Shown in pieces: positions 26,952 to 41,052 of a stretch of 64,000 bases of DNA. This DNA is from Pseudomonas sp. GD03919 (GTDB lineage Bacteria > Pseudomonadota > Gammaproteobacteria > Pseudomonadales > Pseudomonadaceae), in assembly GCF_029814935.1 (NCBI RefSeq), contig NZ_CP104582.1, positions 2,480,001 through 2,544,000 on the forward strand. Direction: 5' to 3'. The notes below the pieces were generated by a model. The model saw only the letters and a program-made list of their open reading frames with translations. It was not told where the DNA came from and searched no databases. The position numbers and the translations under genes were made by a program. Position 1 is the first letter of the stretch, and every line of letters starts with the position of its first letter.

Positions 26952-26974
26952 AGAAGCCTCGCAGAGAGGCTTCT
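26952..26974. terminator. Hairpin between convergent GST and cysG genes
   Basis: Perfect 9-base inverted repeat AGAAGCCTC / GAGGCTTCT with a 5-base loop. No long T run follows, so this is a probable but weak terminator serving both directions. Confidence 0.55.
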
Positions 26975-26979
26975 GCGGG

Positions 26980-28368
26980 TCAGAAGCCGCCTTGAGCACC
27001 TTCGAACCAGGCCAACTTTTCACGCAGGTTGACCACTTCCCCGACGATCACCAGGGTTGGCGCATGTACTTCATGCGCTGCCACCAACTCCGGCAGGGTC
27101 GCCAGAGTGCCGGTAAACACGCGTTGATTCTGCGTCGTGCCTTGCTGCACCAAAGCCGCTGGCGTGGCGCCTGAACGGCCGTGTGCGATCAATTGCGCGC
27201 AGATACCGGGCAGGCCAACCAGCCCCATGTAGAACACCAGGGTTTGCCCCGGCGATACCAGATCCTGCCAGGGCAGATTGCTGCTGCCATCCTTGAGGTG
27301 GCCGGTAACGAAACGTACGGACTGCGCATGATCGCGATGAGTCAGCGGAATCCCGGCATAGGCTGCGCATCCTGAAGCCGCGGTAATACCCGGCACCACC
27401 TGAAACGGAACGCCTTTGGCAGCCAGTTGCTCGATCTCCTCACCGCCCCGACCGAAGATGAACGGATCGCCACCCTTCAGGCGCAGCACCCGCTTGCCCT
27501 GCTTCGCCAGGTCGATCAATAGCTGATTGATCTGCTCCTGCGGTACGGCATGATCGGCGCGGCGCTTGCCGACGTAGATACGTTCAGCATCACGGCGGCA
27601 CAAATCGATGATCGCCGGCGCCACCAGACGGTCGTACAGCACCACGTCGGCCTGCTGCATCAGACGCAGCGCCCGAAAAGTCAGCAGATCGGGGTCGCCA
27701 GGGCCGGCGCCGACCAGATACACCTCACCCAGCGCACGTGGTGCGGTACCGGCCAGACGCGCCTCCAGCAAACGCTCGCCCTCTTCCGGTTTGCCGGCAA
27801 AAACACTCTCGGCGATCTGTCCCTGGAACACATCCTCCCAGAACACGCGGCGCTGCTGCACGTCGGGAAACAGCTGTTTGACCCGCTCGCGAAAGCGTTT
27901 GCCCAGGTTGGCCAGCTGGCCATAAGAAGCGGGAATCCAGGTTTCGATCTTGGCGCGAATCAGCCGCGCCAGTACCGGGGCGTCACCACCACTGCTGACC
28001 GCAACGATCAGCGGCGAGCGATCGACGATGGCTGGGAAGATCACGCTGCACAGAGCCGGCGCATCCACCACGTTGACGGGAATGCCCAACGCCTGCGCCT
28101 CGGCAGATATCCGCGCATTGAGCGGCTCGTCGTCGGTCGCGGCAATCACCAGGCCAACGCCCTGCAGATCATCGCTCTGGTAACCGCGCAGGAAAACACC
28201 CTGCTCGCCGGCCATGGCCTGCAGCTCGCGACGGACATCGGGCGCCACAACCCGCAGGCAGGCGCCTGCTTCGGCCAGCAGGCGCGCTTTACGCAGCGCC
28301 ACCTCGCCGCCACCGACGACCAGCACCGGGCGATCCTGCAGATTGTGGAACAGCGGAAGGAATTGCAT
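26980..28368 (-). CDS. cysG: Siroheme synthase (fused methyltransferase/dehydrogenase/ferrochelatase)
   Basis: 462 residues. The N-terminal half (1-200) has the NAD-binding [15 protein letters not shown] and precorrin-2 dehydrogenase/sirohydrochlorin ferrochelatase parts. The C-terminal half is uroporphyrinogen-III C-methyltransferase ([19 protein letters not shown], then [16 protein letters not shown] and FVTGHLKDG). It makes siroheme for sulfite and nitrite reductases. Pseudomonas commonly has it just downstream of serS, as here. Confidence 0.96.
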   Translation of the reverse strand: MQFLPLFHNLQDRPVLVVGGGEVALRKARLLAEAGACLRVVAPDVRRELQAMAGEQGVFLRGYQSDDLQGVGLVIAATDDEPLNARISAEAQALGIPVNVVDAPALCSVIFPAIVDRSPLIVAVSSGGDAPVLARLIRAKIETWIPASYGQLANLGKRFRERVKQLFPDVQQRRVFWEDVFQGQIAESVFAGKPEEGERLLEARLAGTAPRALGEVYLVGAGPGDPDLLTFRALRLMQQADVVLYDRLVAPAIIDLCRRDAERIYVGKRRADHAVPQEQINQLLIDLAKQGKRVLRLKGGDPFIFGRGGEEIEQLAAKGVPFQVVPGITAASGCAAYAGIPLTHRDHAQSVRFVTGHLKDGSSNLPWQDLVSPGQTLVFYMGLVGLPGICAQLIAHGRSGATPAALVQQGTTQNQRVFTGTLATLPELVAAHEVHAPTLVIVGEVVNLREKLAWFEGAQGGF

Positions 28369-28515
28369 AAAGTCAGCCTCGAATGAGGTGGGAAGGCGAA
28401 CGACGGGCTCGCAGGGTGGGCTGAAAGACCTTGATGCGCAAAGCGCACACTACGTCCATCGCCAGGCGCGCCGCTTGTAAACGGGGCAGCCGCACCACCC
28501 CGCTTTAGTACCGGC

Positions 28516-29805
<1,290 letters not shown>

Positions 29806-29868
29806 TCAATACAACAGCGAAATGATGATGGCCGGCACTGTGGCGCGGGTTGTGGAGTGTAAAGCCTT

Positions 29869-29913
29869 AGCAGGCTGTTGAAAAACCACCTGCGCTCTTT
29901 TCAAGAGCCTGCT
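29869..29913. repeat. Short inverted-repeat element related to the MITE at 47439
   Basis: AGCAGGCTGTTGAAAA at the left and its near complement TTTTCAAGAGCCTGCT at the right (one mismatch). The left arm CAGGCTGTTGAAAAAC differs from the 16-base terminal repeat of the 47439 element by one base. It looks like an internally deleted relative, now perhaps serving as a hairpin terminator for crcB-region or serS transcripts. Confidence 0.6.
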
Positions 29914-29919
29914 ACCAGG

Positions 29920-30300
29920 TCAGACCGCCAAACGAGCCAGGCTCAAACCTGCCCAGGCCGCCAGCAGACCGCCGATGATGCTGAACGCCAGGTAGCCGAG
30001 CGCCTCGACTGCGCGACCACCCTCGATCAGTTTCATGATTTCCAGGCTGAAGGATGAAAAAGTGGTGAAACCGCCCAAAACGCCGGTAATCAACCCCGTG
30101 CGCAGCTCCAGTGGAAGGTCGGTACGCGTGAGGAGCAGCCCCGAAAGCAAGCCGATCAACAGGCAGCCAACGAGGTTGACGGCAAAGGTGCCCAGATAAA
30201 AGTGCCTGGGCCAATTGCCCGCGACCCAGCTGGAAGCCAGAAACCGCAGCACCGAGCCAACCGCGCCCCCAGCAGCTACGGCAAGCGCGACGCGGATCAT
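29920..30300 (-). CDS. crcB: Fluoride ion channel CrcB/Fluc
   Basis: 126 residues with four membrane helices. Signature [10 protein letters not shown] at the N terminus and the [11 protein letters not shown] segment (phenylalanine-box and sodium-site region) in the third helix. Exports fluoride as a dual-topology dimer. Its start overlaps the rarA stop by 4 bases. No fluoride riboswitch seen. Confidence 0.95.
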   Translation of the reverse strand: MIRVALAVAAGGAVGSVLRFLASSWVAGNWPRHFYLGTFAVNLVGCLLIGLLSGLLLTRTDLPLELRTGLITGVLGGFTTFSSFSLEIMKLIEGGRAVEALGYLAFSIIGGLLAAWAGLSLARLAV

Positions 30301-31622
30301 GGTGCTCTCCTCCGCCTTGGGCTCGCAGCATCCAGGCTGCGCAAATGTTGCAGCTTGTCGCGAATTTTCAGTTCGAGGCCACGCGGCACAGGCTCGTAAT
30401 ACTGGCGCGGCTGCAACGACTCGGGAAAATAGTCCTCACCGGCCGCATAGGCATCCGGCTCATCGTGCGCGTAGCGATATTCGTCACCGTAGCCGAGTTG
30501 CTTCATTAGCTTGGTCGGTGCGTTGCGCAGATGCAGCGGCACCTCCTGCGAACCCTGCTCGGCCGCATCACGCATGGCTGCCTTGAAAGCCGTGTACACC
30601 GCATTGCTCTTCGGCGCACAGGCCAGATAAACGATAGCCTGAGCCACGGCCAGCTCGCCTTCCGGGCTACCCAGGCGCTCCTGCACGTCCCAGGCATTGA
30701 GACACAGGGTCAGCGCGCGCGGGTCGGCGTTGCCGATATCCTCGCTGGCCATGCGCACCACACGGCGGGCTATGTACAGCGGGTCGCAGCCGCCATCGAG
30801 CATACGCGCGTACCAGTAGAGCGCGCCGTCCGGGCTGGAGCCGCGTACCGATTTATGCAGGGCGGAAATCTGGTCGTAGAAGGCTTCGCCGCCCTTGTCG
30901 AAACGGCGGCGGCTGTCGCCCAGCAGGTTCTGCAGCAGCTCCACCCCAATTTCGCCACCGTCCTCGGCCAGGTCTGCAGCGTTCTCAAGGAAGTTGAGCA
31001 AACGACGGCCATCGCCATCGGCGGCAGCCAGCAGAATCTGAAAAGCTTCGTCCGGCAGGCGTAGATGGCGTTCGCCCAGGCCTTTCGGGTCGGTCAGAGC
31101 GCGATTGACCAGCTTGCGCATCGCCGCCTCGTCAAGGCTCTTGAGCACGTAGACACGGGCCCGCGAGAGCAGCGCATTGTTCAGCTCGAACGAAGGATTC
31201 TCGGTAGTGGCACCAATGAAGATCAGCGTGCCGTCTTCCACATAGGGCAGGAAGGCGTCCTGCTGGCTCTTGTTGAAGCGGTGCACTTCGTCGACGAAGA
31301 GAATGGTGCGCCTGCCGTACTGCGCCGCGTGCTGCTGAGCCACCTCGACGGCCTGGCGAATCTCCTTGACCCCGGAGAGCACGGCCGAGATGGTCTCGAA
31401 ATGCGCATCGGTGACCTTGGCCAGCAGGCGCGCCAGGGTGGTCTTGCCCACCCCGGGCGGCCCCCAGAAGATCATCGAGTGCAAGGCGCCCTGCTCCAGC
31501 GCCTCACGCAGCGGTTTACCCGGCGCCAGCACATGCTCCTGGCCGACGTACTCGTCCAGGCTGGTAGCACGCAAACGCGCAGCCAGGGGCTGCGCGACGG
31601 GTTGGCGACCGAACAGATCCAC
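30297..31622 (-). CDS. rarA: Replication-associated recombination protein RarA/MgsA
   Basis: 441 residues, AAA+ ATPase of the WRNIP1/RarA family acting at stalled forks. Walker [10 protein letters not shown] near residue 54, Walker [11 protein letters not shown] near 108, sensor 1 [10 protein letters not shown], and the tetramerisation/C-terminal MgsA domain. The start [18 protein letters not shown] is typical. Located in the Pseudomonas order ftsK-lolA-rarA-crcB-serS. Confidence 0.95.
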   Translation of the reverse strand: MDLFGRQPVAQPLAARLRATSLDEYVGQEHVLAPGKPLREALEQGALHSMIFWGPPGVGKTTLARLLAKVTDAHFETISAVLSGVKEIRQAVEVAQQHAAQYGRRTILFVDEVHRFNKSQQDAFLPYVEDGTLIFIGATTENPSFELNNALLSRARVYVLKSLDEAAMRKLVNRALTDPKGLGERHLRLPDEAFQILLAAADGDGRRLLNFLENAADLAEDGGEIGVELLQNLLGDSRRRFDKGGEAFYDQISALHKSVRGSSPDGALYWYARMLDGGCDPLYIARRVVRMASEDIGNADPRALTLCLNAWDVQERLGSPEGELAVAQAIVYLACAPKSNAVYTAFKAAMRDAAEQGSQEVPLHLRNAPTKLMKQLGYGDEYRYAHDEPDAYAAGEDYFPESLQPRQYYEPVPRGLELKIRDKLQHLRSLDAASPRRRRAP

Positions 31623-31625
31623 GCC

Positions 31626-32252
31626 TTACTCCTGGATGACGTCCGCGCCTTCCGGAATGTCGAAGGTGAACTGGCCGTCATCGACCGGCTCGTTCATCTT
31701 CACATTGAGGAACAGGATGTTGGTGCGCTGGCCGATGCTGTCGATCAGTTGCATGTCGTTGAGCACGCGGTTGCGGAACGACAGACGCAGGCTGTCGAAC
31801 AGGCTGTCCTTGGCCTTGGGCTTGAGAATGAAGTCGACCACGCTACCGCCTTCCTTGTAGTCGATCTCGAAATTCTCGCGAATCTGCGACACATCACCAG
31901 ACAGCAGCAATGCCGGGGTGTGAGTCAGGCGCTGGTCGAGAGTCTGGATGGTCACCTGCTCCAGATCCGGGTCGTACAGCCAGACCTTTTCGCCATTGGA
32001 GACCAGCAACTGCTCCATGGGTTGATCGGTGTGCCAGCGGAACATGCCCGGACGCTTGAGCGCCAGTTGCCCTGCAGTTTCCTGCAGTTGCGTGCCGCTG
32101 GCGTCGAGGGTCAGCTGCGAGAAGCGCGCACTGATGGTCTGGGCCTGGCCGAGCAGCTCGCTCAGCCGCTTGCTCGCCACCTCTTCATCGGCCTGTGCGT
32201 TCAGCAGGGTAAAACTCAGAGCAGCCAGCATCAGCAGGCGAATAACACGCAT
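31626..32252 (-). CDS. lolA: Outer membrane lipoprotein carrier protein LolA
   Basis: 208 residues from the ATG at 32252. A signal peptide ([21 protein letters not shown]) leads to the periplasmic carrier domain with [17 protein letters not shown] and [18 protein letters not shown], which fit the LolA fold. It shuttles lipoproteins from LolCDE to LolB. Three bases from rarA, so cotranscribed. Confidence 0.95.
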   Translation of the reverse strand: MRVIRLLMLAALSFTLLNAQADEEVASKRLSELLGQAQTISARFSQLTLDASGTQLQETAGQLALKRPGMFRWHTDQPMEQLLVSNGEKVWLYDPDLEQVTIQTLDQRLTHTPALLLSGDVSQIRENFEIDYKEGGSVVDFILKPKAKDSLFDSLRLSFRNRVLNDMQLIDSIGQRTNILFLNVKMNEPVDDGQFTFDIPEGADVIQE

Positions 32253-32373
32253 ATAAACCCCTTGAGTCGAATGAGAACGGCGAAGCAACTGCACTCCTCG
32301 CACTGCTCGGCAGCCCGGGCTGCCGTGAATCCTGTAGACCGCGAAATCAGCGGTTTATCCGTGACGGCAACAC

Positions 32374-34782
32374 TCAGTCACGAGATGAACCGGGCGCCAG
32401 CACTTCACGTGAGCCGTTGGTGTTCATCGAGCTGACCACGCCGGCCATTTCCATTGCCTCGATCATCCGCGCGGCGCGGTTGTAACCGATCTTCAGCTTG
32501 CGCTGCACGGCGGAAATGGAAGCACGGCGGCTTTCCAGCACGAAGTTGACGGCTTCGTCGTACAGCGGATCTTCCTCGCTGCCCTCGCCACCCTCACCAC
32601 TGCCGCCACCCTCGAAGCCGCTGCCACCTTCTTCGGCGCCGGCGAGGATATCTTCGTTGTAATCCGGCGCGCCACGCAGCTTCCAGGCCTCGACCACGCG
32701 ATGCACTTCATCGTCGGAGACAAAGGCACCGTGAACACGAATAGGCAAGCTGGTGCCGGGCGGCATGTAGAGCATGTCACCGTGGCCAAGCAATTGCTCA
32801 GCACCGCCCTGGTCGATGATGGTGCGCGAGTCGATCTTGCTCGATACCTGGAACGCCATGCGGGTCGGGATATTGGCCTTGATCAGACCGGTGATCACGT
32901 CCACCGACGGGCGCTGGGTGGCGAGAATCAGGTGAATACCGGCCGCACGCGCCTTCTGCGCAATACGCGCGATCAGCTCTTCGACCTTCTTGCCAACGAT
33001 CATCATCATGTCAGCAAATTCGTCGACCACCACCACGATGGTCGGCAGCGGCTTGAGCAGCGGTGCTTCGTCGTCCAGGTTTTCCCGGCGGAACAGCGGG
33101 TCAGTCAGCGGCTCGCCAGCCTCGATGGCATCCTTGACCTTGCGGTTGAAGCCCGCCAGATTGCGCACGCCCATCTTCGACATCAGCTTGTAGCGACGCT
33201 CCATCTCGGCGACGCTCCAACGCAGGGCGTTGGCCGCCTCCTTCATGTCGGTGACCACCGGGCACAGCAGGTGCGGAATGCCCTCGTAGATCGACAACTC
33301 GAGCATTTTCGGGTCGATCATGATCAGTTTGGCGTCTTCCGGGCTGGACTTGAACAGAATCGACAGAATCATCGCGTTCACACCCACCGACTTACCGGAA
33401 CCGGTGGTGCCAGCCACCAGCAGGTGCGGCATCTTGGCCAGATCGGTGATCACCGGTTTGCCGCCGATGTCGTGCCCCAGTGCAAGGGTGACCGGCGACT
33501 TGGCCTCGTCATACTCGGGGGTCGACAGCACTTCGGAGAAACGCACGATCTGGCGGTTCTCGTTGGGAATCTCGATACCAACGGTGGTCTTGCCCGGAAT
33601 GACCTCGACCACACGCACGCTGGTCACGGCCAGCGAACGCGCCAGATCCTTGGCCAGGTTGGCGATGCGACTGACCTTGACCCCGGCAGCCGGCTGAATT
33701 TCGTAGCGGGTGATCACCGGGCCCGGGTGGATCGAATCCACCGCGACCTCGACGCCGAACTCCTTGAGCTTGATTTCCAGCAGATGGCCCACGCCCTTGA
33801 GCGACTCCGGCGAATACTCGACCTTCTTGGCTTCCGCCGGGTCGAGCAGGGAAATCGGCGGCAAGGTGCCTTCCACCGCGCTGTCAACAAACAACGGCGC
33901 CTGTTTCTCCTTCTGCACGCGCTTGCTCGGCTCTGGCGCCTTGACCACTGGCGGCGTGGCGATGACCGGTGCAGGGCGCTTGTCACGCTCGCTCATGTGC
34001 TTGCTCAGCGACTCTTCGCGCTCGAGCAGACGCTCCTTGACCCTGGCCTGCTCACGACGATCGGACACCACCGGCGCGGCCACCTCGATAACGCGTTCGT
34101 CCAGCTCGCGCAGCTGAATCTTCATCTGCTTGCGTTCGCTGCGGGCGTTCCACCAGCTGGTGATGGCACCGTGAATCAGTTCAAGCAGATCGAGGGTGAT
34201 CTTGCCGGTCAGATCCATCACGCGGAACCAGGACAGGTCGGTGAATACGGTCAAACCGAACAGAAATAGCGCCAGAAAAATCAGCGTACTGCCCTGTACG
34301 TTCAGCGCATGCACGGCCAAATCGCCCAGGCTGGCACCCAGCATGCCGCCGCCGGAACCCTGCATGCCGGCCGCTGCGGCAAAATGAATGTCACCCAACG
34401 CTGCGCCGGAAAGAATCAGGAAGACCAGACCGATGCTGTGCCAGGAAAACAGCCAGCCATTCCAGTGCCAGGGTTGATTACGGGTGCGAAACACCTGCCA
34501 GGTCTTGGCGGCCAGCAACAAGGGGAAGATGTAGGCGAAGTAACCCAGGGCGCCGAACAACGCGCTGGAGAGCCAAGCACCAATACTGCCACCGGCATTG
34601 ATGATGCGCTCGACCTGCACACTGTTGTCCCAGGCCGGATCGGCCACGTTATAGGTCAACAGTGCCATCAGCAGGTACAGGCACATCGCGCCCAGGGCGA
34701 TCAACGCGCCTTCCTTCAGTCGATACTGAAGCTTGTGGCGCCAGTCGGTAATCTGGGTGGTGGAATTCTTCAAAACAGCCAT
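32374..34782 (-). CDS. ftsK: DNA translocase FtsK
   Basis: 802 residues from the ATG at 34782, chosen because AAGGG lies 8 bases upstream; an in-frame ATG at 34806 adds 8 residues. Four or five N-terminal membrane helices (residues 20-190) anchor it at the septum. A charged linker follows, then the motor with Walker A GTTGSGKS, Walker [12 protein letters not shown] and the C-terminal winged-helix gamma domain that reads KOPS sites. It pumps the chromosome terminus and activates XerCD at dif. A Gly/Glu repeat precedes the gamma domain. Confidence 0.95.
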   Translation of the reverse strand: MAVLKNSTTQITDWRHKLQYRLKEGALIALGAMCLYLLMALLTYNVADPAWDNSVQVERIINAGGSIGAWLSSALFGALGYFAYIFPLLLAAKTWQVFRTRNQPWHWNGWLFSWHSIGLVFLILSGAALGDIHFAAAAGMQGSGGGMLGASLGDLAVHALNVQGSTLIFLALFLFGLTVFTDLSWFRVMDLTGKITLDLLELIHGAITSWWNARSERKQMKIQLRELDERVIEVAAPVVSDRREQARVKERLLEREESLSKHMSERDKRPAPVIATPPVVKAPEPSKRVQKEKQAPLFVDSAVEGTLPPISLLDPAEAKKVEYSPESLKGVGHLLEIKLKEFGVEVAVDSIHPGPVITRYEIQPAAGVKVSRIANLAKDLARSLAVTSVRVVEVIPGKTTVGIEIPNENRQIVRFSEVLSTPEYDEAKSPVTLALGHDIGGKPVITDLAKMPHLLVAGTTGSGKSVGVNAMILSILFKSSPEDAKLIMIDPKMLELSIYEGIPHLLCPVVTDMKEAANALRWSVAEMERRYKLMSKMGVRNLAGFNRKVKDAIEAGEPLTDPLFRRENLDDEAPLLKPLPTIVVVVDEFADMMMIVGKKVEELIARIAQKARAAGIHLILATQRPSVDVITGLIKANIPTRMAFQVSSKIDSRTIIDQGGAEQLLGHGDMLYMPPGTSLPIRVHGAFVSDDEVHRVVEAWKLRGAPDYNEDILAGAEEGGSGFEGGGSGEGGEGSEEDPLYDEAVNFVLESRRASISAVQRKLKIGYNRAARMIEAMEMAGVVSSMNTNGSREVLAPGSSRD

Positions 34783-34898
34783 TTCCTGCGCCCTTGGCGC
34801 GTCCATCTGGTGGTTAACCGCAGAAGCGGCCTATTGTAGGGCCAGCCTGAGAAGTAGGCCAATCAGCGCGCTCCCGCACCCACCCTGCTTCGGTGTAG

Positions 34899-35927
<1,029 letters not shown>

Positions 35928-35981
35928 TGGACCAGGGCGAGCGACCTGCTCGCCCTCCCCTGCTCCGCTGGACCGACTCGC

Positions 35982-36662
35982 ATGCTGACCTGGCTGCAAC
36001 GTGACTCCCTACAGTTCCCGCCACTGGCCAAAGCCATGCGCGAACCCAACGGCTTGCTGGCGGCCGGCGGCGACCTGAGCGCCGACCGCCTGATCAGCGC
36101 CTATCGGCATGGCTGCTTTCCCTGGTTTCAGGATGGCCAGCCGATTCTCTGGTGGTCACCGGATCCGCGCACCGTGCTGTTCCCCGAGGAGCTGCATGTT
36201 TCCCGCAGCCTGGCCAAATTGCTACGCCAGCAGCGCTACCGCGTCACCTTCGACCAGGATTTCTCAGCTGTCATAGCCGCCTGTGCCGAGCCGCGCGCTT
36301 ACGCCGATGGCACCTGGATCACCCGCGGCATGCAGGAGGCCTATCTGCAGTTGCACGAGCGCGGCATCGCTCATTCGGTGGAAGTCTGGCAGGACGACGA
36401 GCTGGTCGGCGGGCTTTACGGCCTGGCGATGGGACAGCTGTTCTTCGGCGAATCCATGTTCAGCCGCGCCGACAATGCATCGAAAGTCGGTTTCGCCACC
36501 CTTGTCGGCAAGCTGCAGCAATGGGGCTTCGTGCTCATCGACTGTCAGATGCCCACCCAGCACCTGCACAGCTTCGGCGCCAGAGCCATACCCCGCGCCC
36601 GCTTTGCCGAGTATCTGCTGCACCATCTCGATCTGCCGAGCCAGGCGGACTGGCTCGCCTAG
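35982..36662 (+). CDS. aat: Leucyl/phenylalanyl-tRNA--protein transferase
   Basis: 226 residues. Contains [28 protein letters not shown] and [12 protein letters not shown], all family signatures. Adds Leu or Phe to N-terminal Lys/Arg, creating N-degrons for ClpS-ClpA (both encoded in this window). The GNAT-like fold is in the C-terminal half. Confidence 0.97.
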   Translation: MLTWLQRDSLQFPPLAKAMREPNGLLAAGGDLSADRLISAYRHGCFPWFQDGQPILWWSPDPRTVLFPEELHVSRSLAKLLRQQRYRVTFDQDFSAVIAACAEPRAYADGTWITRGMQEAYLQLHERGIAHSVEVWQDDELVGGLYGLAMGQLFFGESMFSRADNASKVGFATLVGKLQQWGFVLIDCQMPTQHLHSFGARAIPRARFAEYLLHHLDLPSQADWLA

Positions 36663-36716
36663 TCGAGCAGCCAAGCCTGGCATACACTCTTAGTCAGGCT
36701 TTTTCGAGATTTCGCC

Positions 36717-37424
36717 ATGACCGAGCTGGCCCGCCTGAAGTTCTATGCCACTCAACCCCATCCATGCAGCTATCTGCCCGAAGAACAGGCCACCACCCTG
36801 TTTCTCGACCCCAGTCAGCCCATGGATGTGCTGGTCTATGCCGAACTGTCGGAGCTGGGCTTTCGCCGCAGTGGCGATCATCTCTATCGCCCACACTGCC
36901 AGCAGTGCACCGCCTGCATTCCGGCACGCATTCCGGCCGCACACTTCACCCCCAACCGGCAACAGCGCCGCATTCTCAAGCGCAATGAAGATATCGTCGT
37001 TCGCTGCGTGCGCCCGGCATTCACCGAGGAGTATTACGACCTCTACGTGCGCTATATCGAGCAACGTCACGCCGATGGCGACATGTATCCACCCAGCCGT
37101 GATCAGTTTTCTACCTTCCTGGTGCGCGACCTGCCCTTTTCACGCTTTTACGAATTCCGCCTGCAGGGCCGGTTGATGGCGATTGCCGTCACCGACCTTC
37201 TGCCGAACGGCCTATCGGCGGTATATACCTTTTATGAGCCGACCGAAGAGCGCCGCAGCCTGGGCCGCTTCGCCATTCTCTGGCAAATTGGCGAGACTGC
37301 ACGCCAGGGTCTGCAGGCTGTCTATCTCGGCTACTGGATCAAGAATTGCCGCAAGATGAACTACAAGACCCAGTACCGCCCCATCGAACTCTTCGTAAAC
37401 CAGCGCTGGACGCTGCTGACCTGA
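36717..37424 (+). CDS. bpt: Aspartate/glutamate leucyltransferase Bpt
   Basis: 235 residues; annotated in older work as arginyl transferase (Ate). N-terminal Cys motif [18 protein letters not shown] and [15 protein letters not shown], and C-terminal [20 protein letters not shown]. It adds Leu to N-terminal Asp/Glu, feeding the same N-degron pathway as Aat, ClpS and ClpA. Confidence 0.95.
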   Translation: MTELARLKFYATQPHPCSYLPEEQATTLFLDPSQPMDVLVYAELSELGFRRSGDHLYRPHCQQCTACIPARIPAAHFTPNRQQRRILKRNEDIVVRCVRPAFTEEYYDLYVRYIEQRHADGDMYPPSRDQFSTFLVRDLPFSRFYEFRLQGRLMAIAVTDLLPNGLSAVYTFYEPTEERRSLGRFAILWQIGETARQGLQAVYLGYWIKNCRKMNYKTQYRPIELFVNQRWTLLT

Positions 37425-37559
37425 CACCTGCGTGATATCCAACACGCTCCGCCCTCCAAGCCACTTGGCGCAGCCCCCTGTTTTCGGGCACAATGCACGC
37501 CGCTTTTGCCTGGCGCCAGTTGCACCGGGCCATTTCCTGGATACCGAGGGCTTTACTGC

Positions 37560-37778
37560 ATGTCGAAAGAAGACAGCTTCGAAATGGAAGGCACTGTCGT
37601 CGACACCCTGCCCAACACCATGTTCCGCGTGGAGTTGGAAAACGGGCACGTCGTTACCGCGCACATCTCCGGCAAGATGCGCAAGAACTACATCCGCATT
37701 CTCACTGGTGACAAGGTGCGCGTTGAGCTGACGCCTTATGACTTGAGCAAGGGCCGCATTACCTACCGCGCCCGTTAA
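37560..37778 (+). CDS. infA: Translation initiation factor IF-1
   Basis: 72 residues from the ATG at 37560. A single S1/OB fold, beginning [19 protein letters not shown] and ending KGRITYRAR. Binds the ribosomal A site. Followed by a strong bidirectional terminator. Confidence 0.98.
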
Positions 37779-37789
37779 GCCAAGCACCA

Positions 37790-37825
37790 AACGAAAACGC
37801 CCGGCCTTTGCCGGGCGTTTTCGTT
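37790..37825. terminator. Bidirectional terminator between infA and clpA
   Basis: AACGAAAACGCCCGG at 37790-37804 and its full complement at 37811-37825 with a short loop; T-rich on both strands, serving both convergent genes. Confidence 0.9.
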
Positions 37826-37867
37826 GGCCCACCGAAAGCCTTTGACTCTCGGTGGACAGCCTTTCGA

Positions 37868-40138
37868 TCAGGCGACCTCCGCCGCCGTCTCGAACTCGAA
37901 GCTGGGCTCGCCATCCTTGATGTCGACGTGCACCACGCCGCCATGCTCGGCCAGCTCGCCAAAGAGGATCTCCTCTGCCAGCGGACGCTTGATCTTGTCC
38001 TGGATCAAACGAGCCATAGGCCGCGCACCCATCAACACATCGTAACCGCGCTCGGCCAGCCAGCTGCGCGCCGCGTCGCTGACTTCCAGCGTAACGCGCT
38101 TGTCTTCCAGCTGCGCCTGCAGTTCGGTGAGGAACTTGTCGACGATGCTCTTGATGGTTTCGTGGCTGAGACGACCAAACTGGATGATGGTGTCCAGGCG
38201 GTTGCGGAACTCCGGCGTGAAGCTCTTCTTGATCACTTCCATGGCATCAGTGGAGTGATCCTGCTGAGTGAAACCGATCGATGCACGCGAGGCGGTTTCC
38301 GCACCGGCGTTGGTGGTCATGATCAGGATCACATTGCGGAAGTCCGCCTTGCGCCCGTTGTTGTCGGTCAGCGTACCGTGGTCCATCACCTGCAGCAGCA
38401 GGTTGAAGACTTCCGGATGCGCCTTCTCGATTTCATCGAGCAGCAGCACGCAATGCGGCTGCTTGGTGATTGCCTCGGTCAAAAGGCCGCCCTGATCGAA
38501 ACCGACATAGCCAGGCGGCGCACCGATCAGGCGCGAGACGGTATGGCGCTCCATGTACTCGGACATGTCGAAGCGTACCAATTCGATACCCATGGCCTTG
38601 GCCAACTGCCGCGCTGCCTCGGTCTTGCCCACGCCGGTAGGCCCGGCGAACAGGAATGAGCCGACCGGCTTGTCCGGCGCCTTGAGGCCAGCACGCGACA
38701 GCTTAATCGCGGTTGCCAGCGAATCGATGGCAGCATCCTGACCGAATACGGTGAGCTTGAGGTCACGCTCCAGATTGCGCAGCAGCTCCTTGTCGGAGCT
38801 GGAGACGTGCTTCGGCGGAATCCGCGCGATCTTGGCGACGATATCCTCGACCTGTGCGACCTCGATACGCGCCACACGCTTGTCTTCCGGTTGCAGGCGC
38901 TGGTAGGCGCCCGCCTCGTCGATCACGTCGATGGCCTTGTCCGGCATGTGCCGGTCATTGATGTAGCGCGCAGCCAGCTCGGCCGCTGCACGCAGTGCCT
39001 CGTCGCTGTACTCGATATGGTGATGCTGCTCGAAGCGCGCCTTGAGCCCCTTGAGAATGCCAACGGTATCCTCTACCGACGGCTCGACCACATCGACCTT
39101 CTGGAAGCGCCGTGCCAGTGCACGATCCTTCTCGAAGATGCCGCGGAATTCCTGGAAGGTGGTGGAACCGATGCAGCGAATCTCACCCGAGGACAACATC
39201 GGCTTGAGCAGGTTGGAGGCATCCATGACCCCGCCCGAGGCCGCACCGGCACCGATGATGGTGTGAATCTCGTCGATGAACAGGATGGCATGTGGGCGCT
39301 TGCGCAGCTCATTGAGCAGCGCCTTGAAACGCTTCTCGAAGTCGCCACGGTACTTGGTGCCGGCCAGCAGTGCACCGAGATCCAGGGAATAGACCACGCT
39401 GTCGGCCAGCAGATCAGGCACCTGCTCGTCGACGATGCGTTTGGCCAGACCTTCGGCAATGGCGGTCTTGCCGACGCCAGCCTCGCCTACCAGCAGCGGA
39501 TTGTTCTTGCGCCGACGGGCGAGAATCTGCGCGACGCGCTCGACTTCATGCTCGCGACCGACCAGTGGATCAATACGTCCCTGACGAGCCAGTTCGTTGA
39601 GGTTGCTGGCGTAGGCATCCAGCGGATTGCCGGAAGCTGAGGACTCGCCGCCCTCCTCATCCTGCATGTCCTGATCATTCTCGTGCTGATCGCCATGCCC
39701 CGGCACCTTGGAGATGCCATGCGCGATGTAGTTGACCACATCGATGCGGGCCACGCTCTGCTGCTTGAGCAGGAACACGGCCTGACTTTCCTGCTCGCTG
39801 AAGATCGCGACCAGGACATTGGCGCCGGTCACTTCACGCTTGCCGGAGCTCTGCACATGGAAGACAGCACGCTGCAGAACGCGCTGGAAGCCCAGGGTCG
39901 GTTGGGTTTCGCGGTCTTCATCGTGCTGAGGAATCAATGGCGTGGTGGAGTCGATGAACTCCTGCAGATCATGGCGCAGCTTGTCGAGGTTGGCCCCACA
40001 GGCCCGCAGGACACTGGCAGCCGCTTCGTTGTCCAGCAGGGCGAGCAGCAGATGCTCGACCGTCATGAACTCATGACGCTTGGCACGGGCCTCCTTGAAA
40101 GCCAGATTGAGGGTGACTTCGAGCTCTCGATTCAACAT
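37868..40138 (-). CDS. clpA: ATP-dependent Clp protease ATP-binding subunit ClpA
   Basis: 756 residues. N-terminal Clp-N domain (1-145) binds ClpS; two AAA+ modules with Walker A GEAGVGKT (about 218) and GPTGVGKT (about 500); IGL-like ClpP loop near residue 615 (ASIGF region). Unfolds N-degron and ssrA substrates for ClpP. clpS lies directly upstream in the same direction. Confidence 0.97.
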   Translation of the reverse strand: MLNRELEVTLNLAFKEARAKRHEFMTVEHLLLALLDNEAAASVLRACGANLDKLRHDLQEFIDSTTPLIPQHDEDRETQPTLGFQRVLQRAVFHVQSSGKREVTGANVLVAIFSEQESQAVFLLKQQSVARIDVVNYIAHGISKVPGHGDQHENDQDMQDEEGGESSASGNPLDAYASNLNELARQGRIDPLVGREHEVERVAQILARRRKNNPLLVGEAGVGKTAIAEGLAKRIVDEQVPDLLADSVVYSLDLGALLAGTKYRGDFEKRFKALLNELRKRPHAILFIDEIHTIIGAGAASGGVMDASNLLKPMLSSGEIRCIGSTTFQEFRGIFEKDRALARRFQKVDVVEPSVEDTVGILKGLKARFEQHHHIEYSDEALRAAAELAARYINDRHMPDKAIDVIDEAGAYQRLQPEDKRVARIEVAQVEDIVAKIARIPPKHVSSSDKELLRNLERDLKLTVFGQDAAIDSLATAIKLSRAGLKAPDKPVGSFLFAGPTGVGKTEAARQLAKAMGIELVRFDMSEYMERHTVSRLIGAPPGYVGFDQGGLLTEAITKQPHCVLLLDEIEKAHPEVFNLLLQVMDHGTLTDNNGRKADFRNVILIMTTNAGAETASRASIGFTQQDHSTDAMEVIKKSFTPEFRNRLDTIIQFGRLSHETIKSIVDKFLTELQAQLEDKRVTLEVSDAARSWLAERGYDVLMGARPMARLIQDKIKRPLAEEILFGELAEHGGVVHVDIKDGEPSFEFETAAEVA

Positions 40139-40167
40139 AGCTTCACCTCATACCCAAGTGGCCGGCG

Positions 40168-40530
40168 TTAACCGTCCTTCTCTATTTCACAGAGTAGCGG
40201 ATGCTGACATTCCCGCGCGTACTGATTGACCTGCATCGCCTTGGTTTCCGCAATATCACGGGTGTACACACCACACACCGCACGCCCTTCCGTATGGACG
40301 GCCAGCATGATCTTGGTCGCTAGCTCCCGGTTCATGCCGAAAAATGTTTCAAGCACTTCGACGACGAAATCCATCGGTGTGTAGTCGTCATTGAATAAGA
40401 CCACCTTGTACATCGGTGGTGCCTGCAATGCTGGCTTGGATTCCTGAACAGCAATACCAGAGGAGTCGTCCTCATGCTCTGCCGGATGATCCTGATTGAA
40501 TGTTAGTCGAATCTGGCTACTTGCATGCAT
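40168..40530 (-). CDS. clpS: ClpA adaptor protein ClpS
   Basis: 120 residues from the ATG at 40530 ([14 protein letters not shown]), the usual Pseudomonas start; the frame extends to 40626 but without family similarity. The core has [19 protein letters not shown] and [20 protein letters not shown]. Binds N-terminal Leu, Phe, Trp and Tyr and delivers them to ClpA. Divergent from cspD, as in E. coli. Confidence 0.96.
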   Translation of the reverse strand: MHASSQIRLTFNQDHPAEHEDDSSGIAVQESKPALQAPPMYKVVLFNDDYTPMDFVVEVLETFFGMNRELATKIMLAVHTEGRAVCGVYTRDIAETKAMQVNQYARECQHPLLCEIEKDG

Positions 40531-40761
40531 GCTGAAATCAGAGGTTCGAGGCCGGGCGAACAGGGATGCTAGAGGGATTTTGACTGACTTCTCAGCCATC
40601 CGCCGTATAGCCTTGACTAACGGCAAAAGGGTGTTACAACAAAAGAATACCCATTAGCGGGTATCAGGGATTCCGCACCCTCGCCCAGCCTGGTTGGTTA
40701 TCGTGCGGAATCGAAGTGGATGATACTCCAGAGATGGAGTCCTTTGCAGAGGGATATCAGC

Positions 40762-41031
40762 ATGCTCAGTGGTAAGGTCAAGTGGTTCAACAACGCCAAG
40801 GGCTATGGATTCATCCTGGCCGATGGCCGAGATGAGGACCTGTTCGCCCACTACTCGGCCATCCAGATGGACGGTTATAAAACGCTCAAGGCCGGCCAGC
40901 CGGTTCGCTTCGAGATCGTGCAAGGCCCCAAAGGACTGCATGCAGTCAACATCAGTGCAGTTAGCGCGACCCAGGACGCCCCTGCGGCCGCACCCCAGGC
41001 GCAAAATATTGCGAGCACTGTCGAAGCCTGA
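40762..41031 (+). CDS. cspD: Cold-shock-like protein CspD
   Basis: 89 residues from the ATG at 40762. RNA-binding motifs KGYGFI (RNP1) and DLFAHYSAI (RNP2). The C-terminal Ala/Pro/Gln tail and divergent neighbour clpS identify it as CspD, an inhibitor of replication in stationary phase. A group II intron now begins about 20 bases after its stop codon and separates it from the terminator at 42979. Confidence 0.93.
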   Translation: MLSGKVKWFNNAKGYGFILADGRDEDLFAHYSAIQMDGYKTLKAGQPVRFEIVQGPKGLHAVNISAVSATQDAPAAAPQAQNIASTVEA

Positions 41032-41052
41032 GCACTCTGGCAAATCGATCGA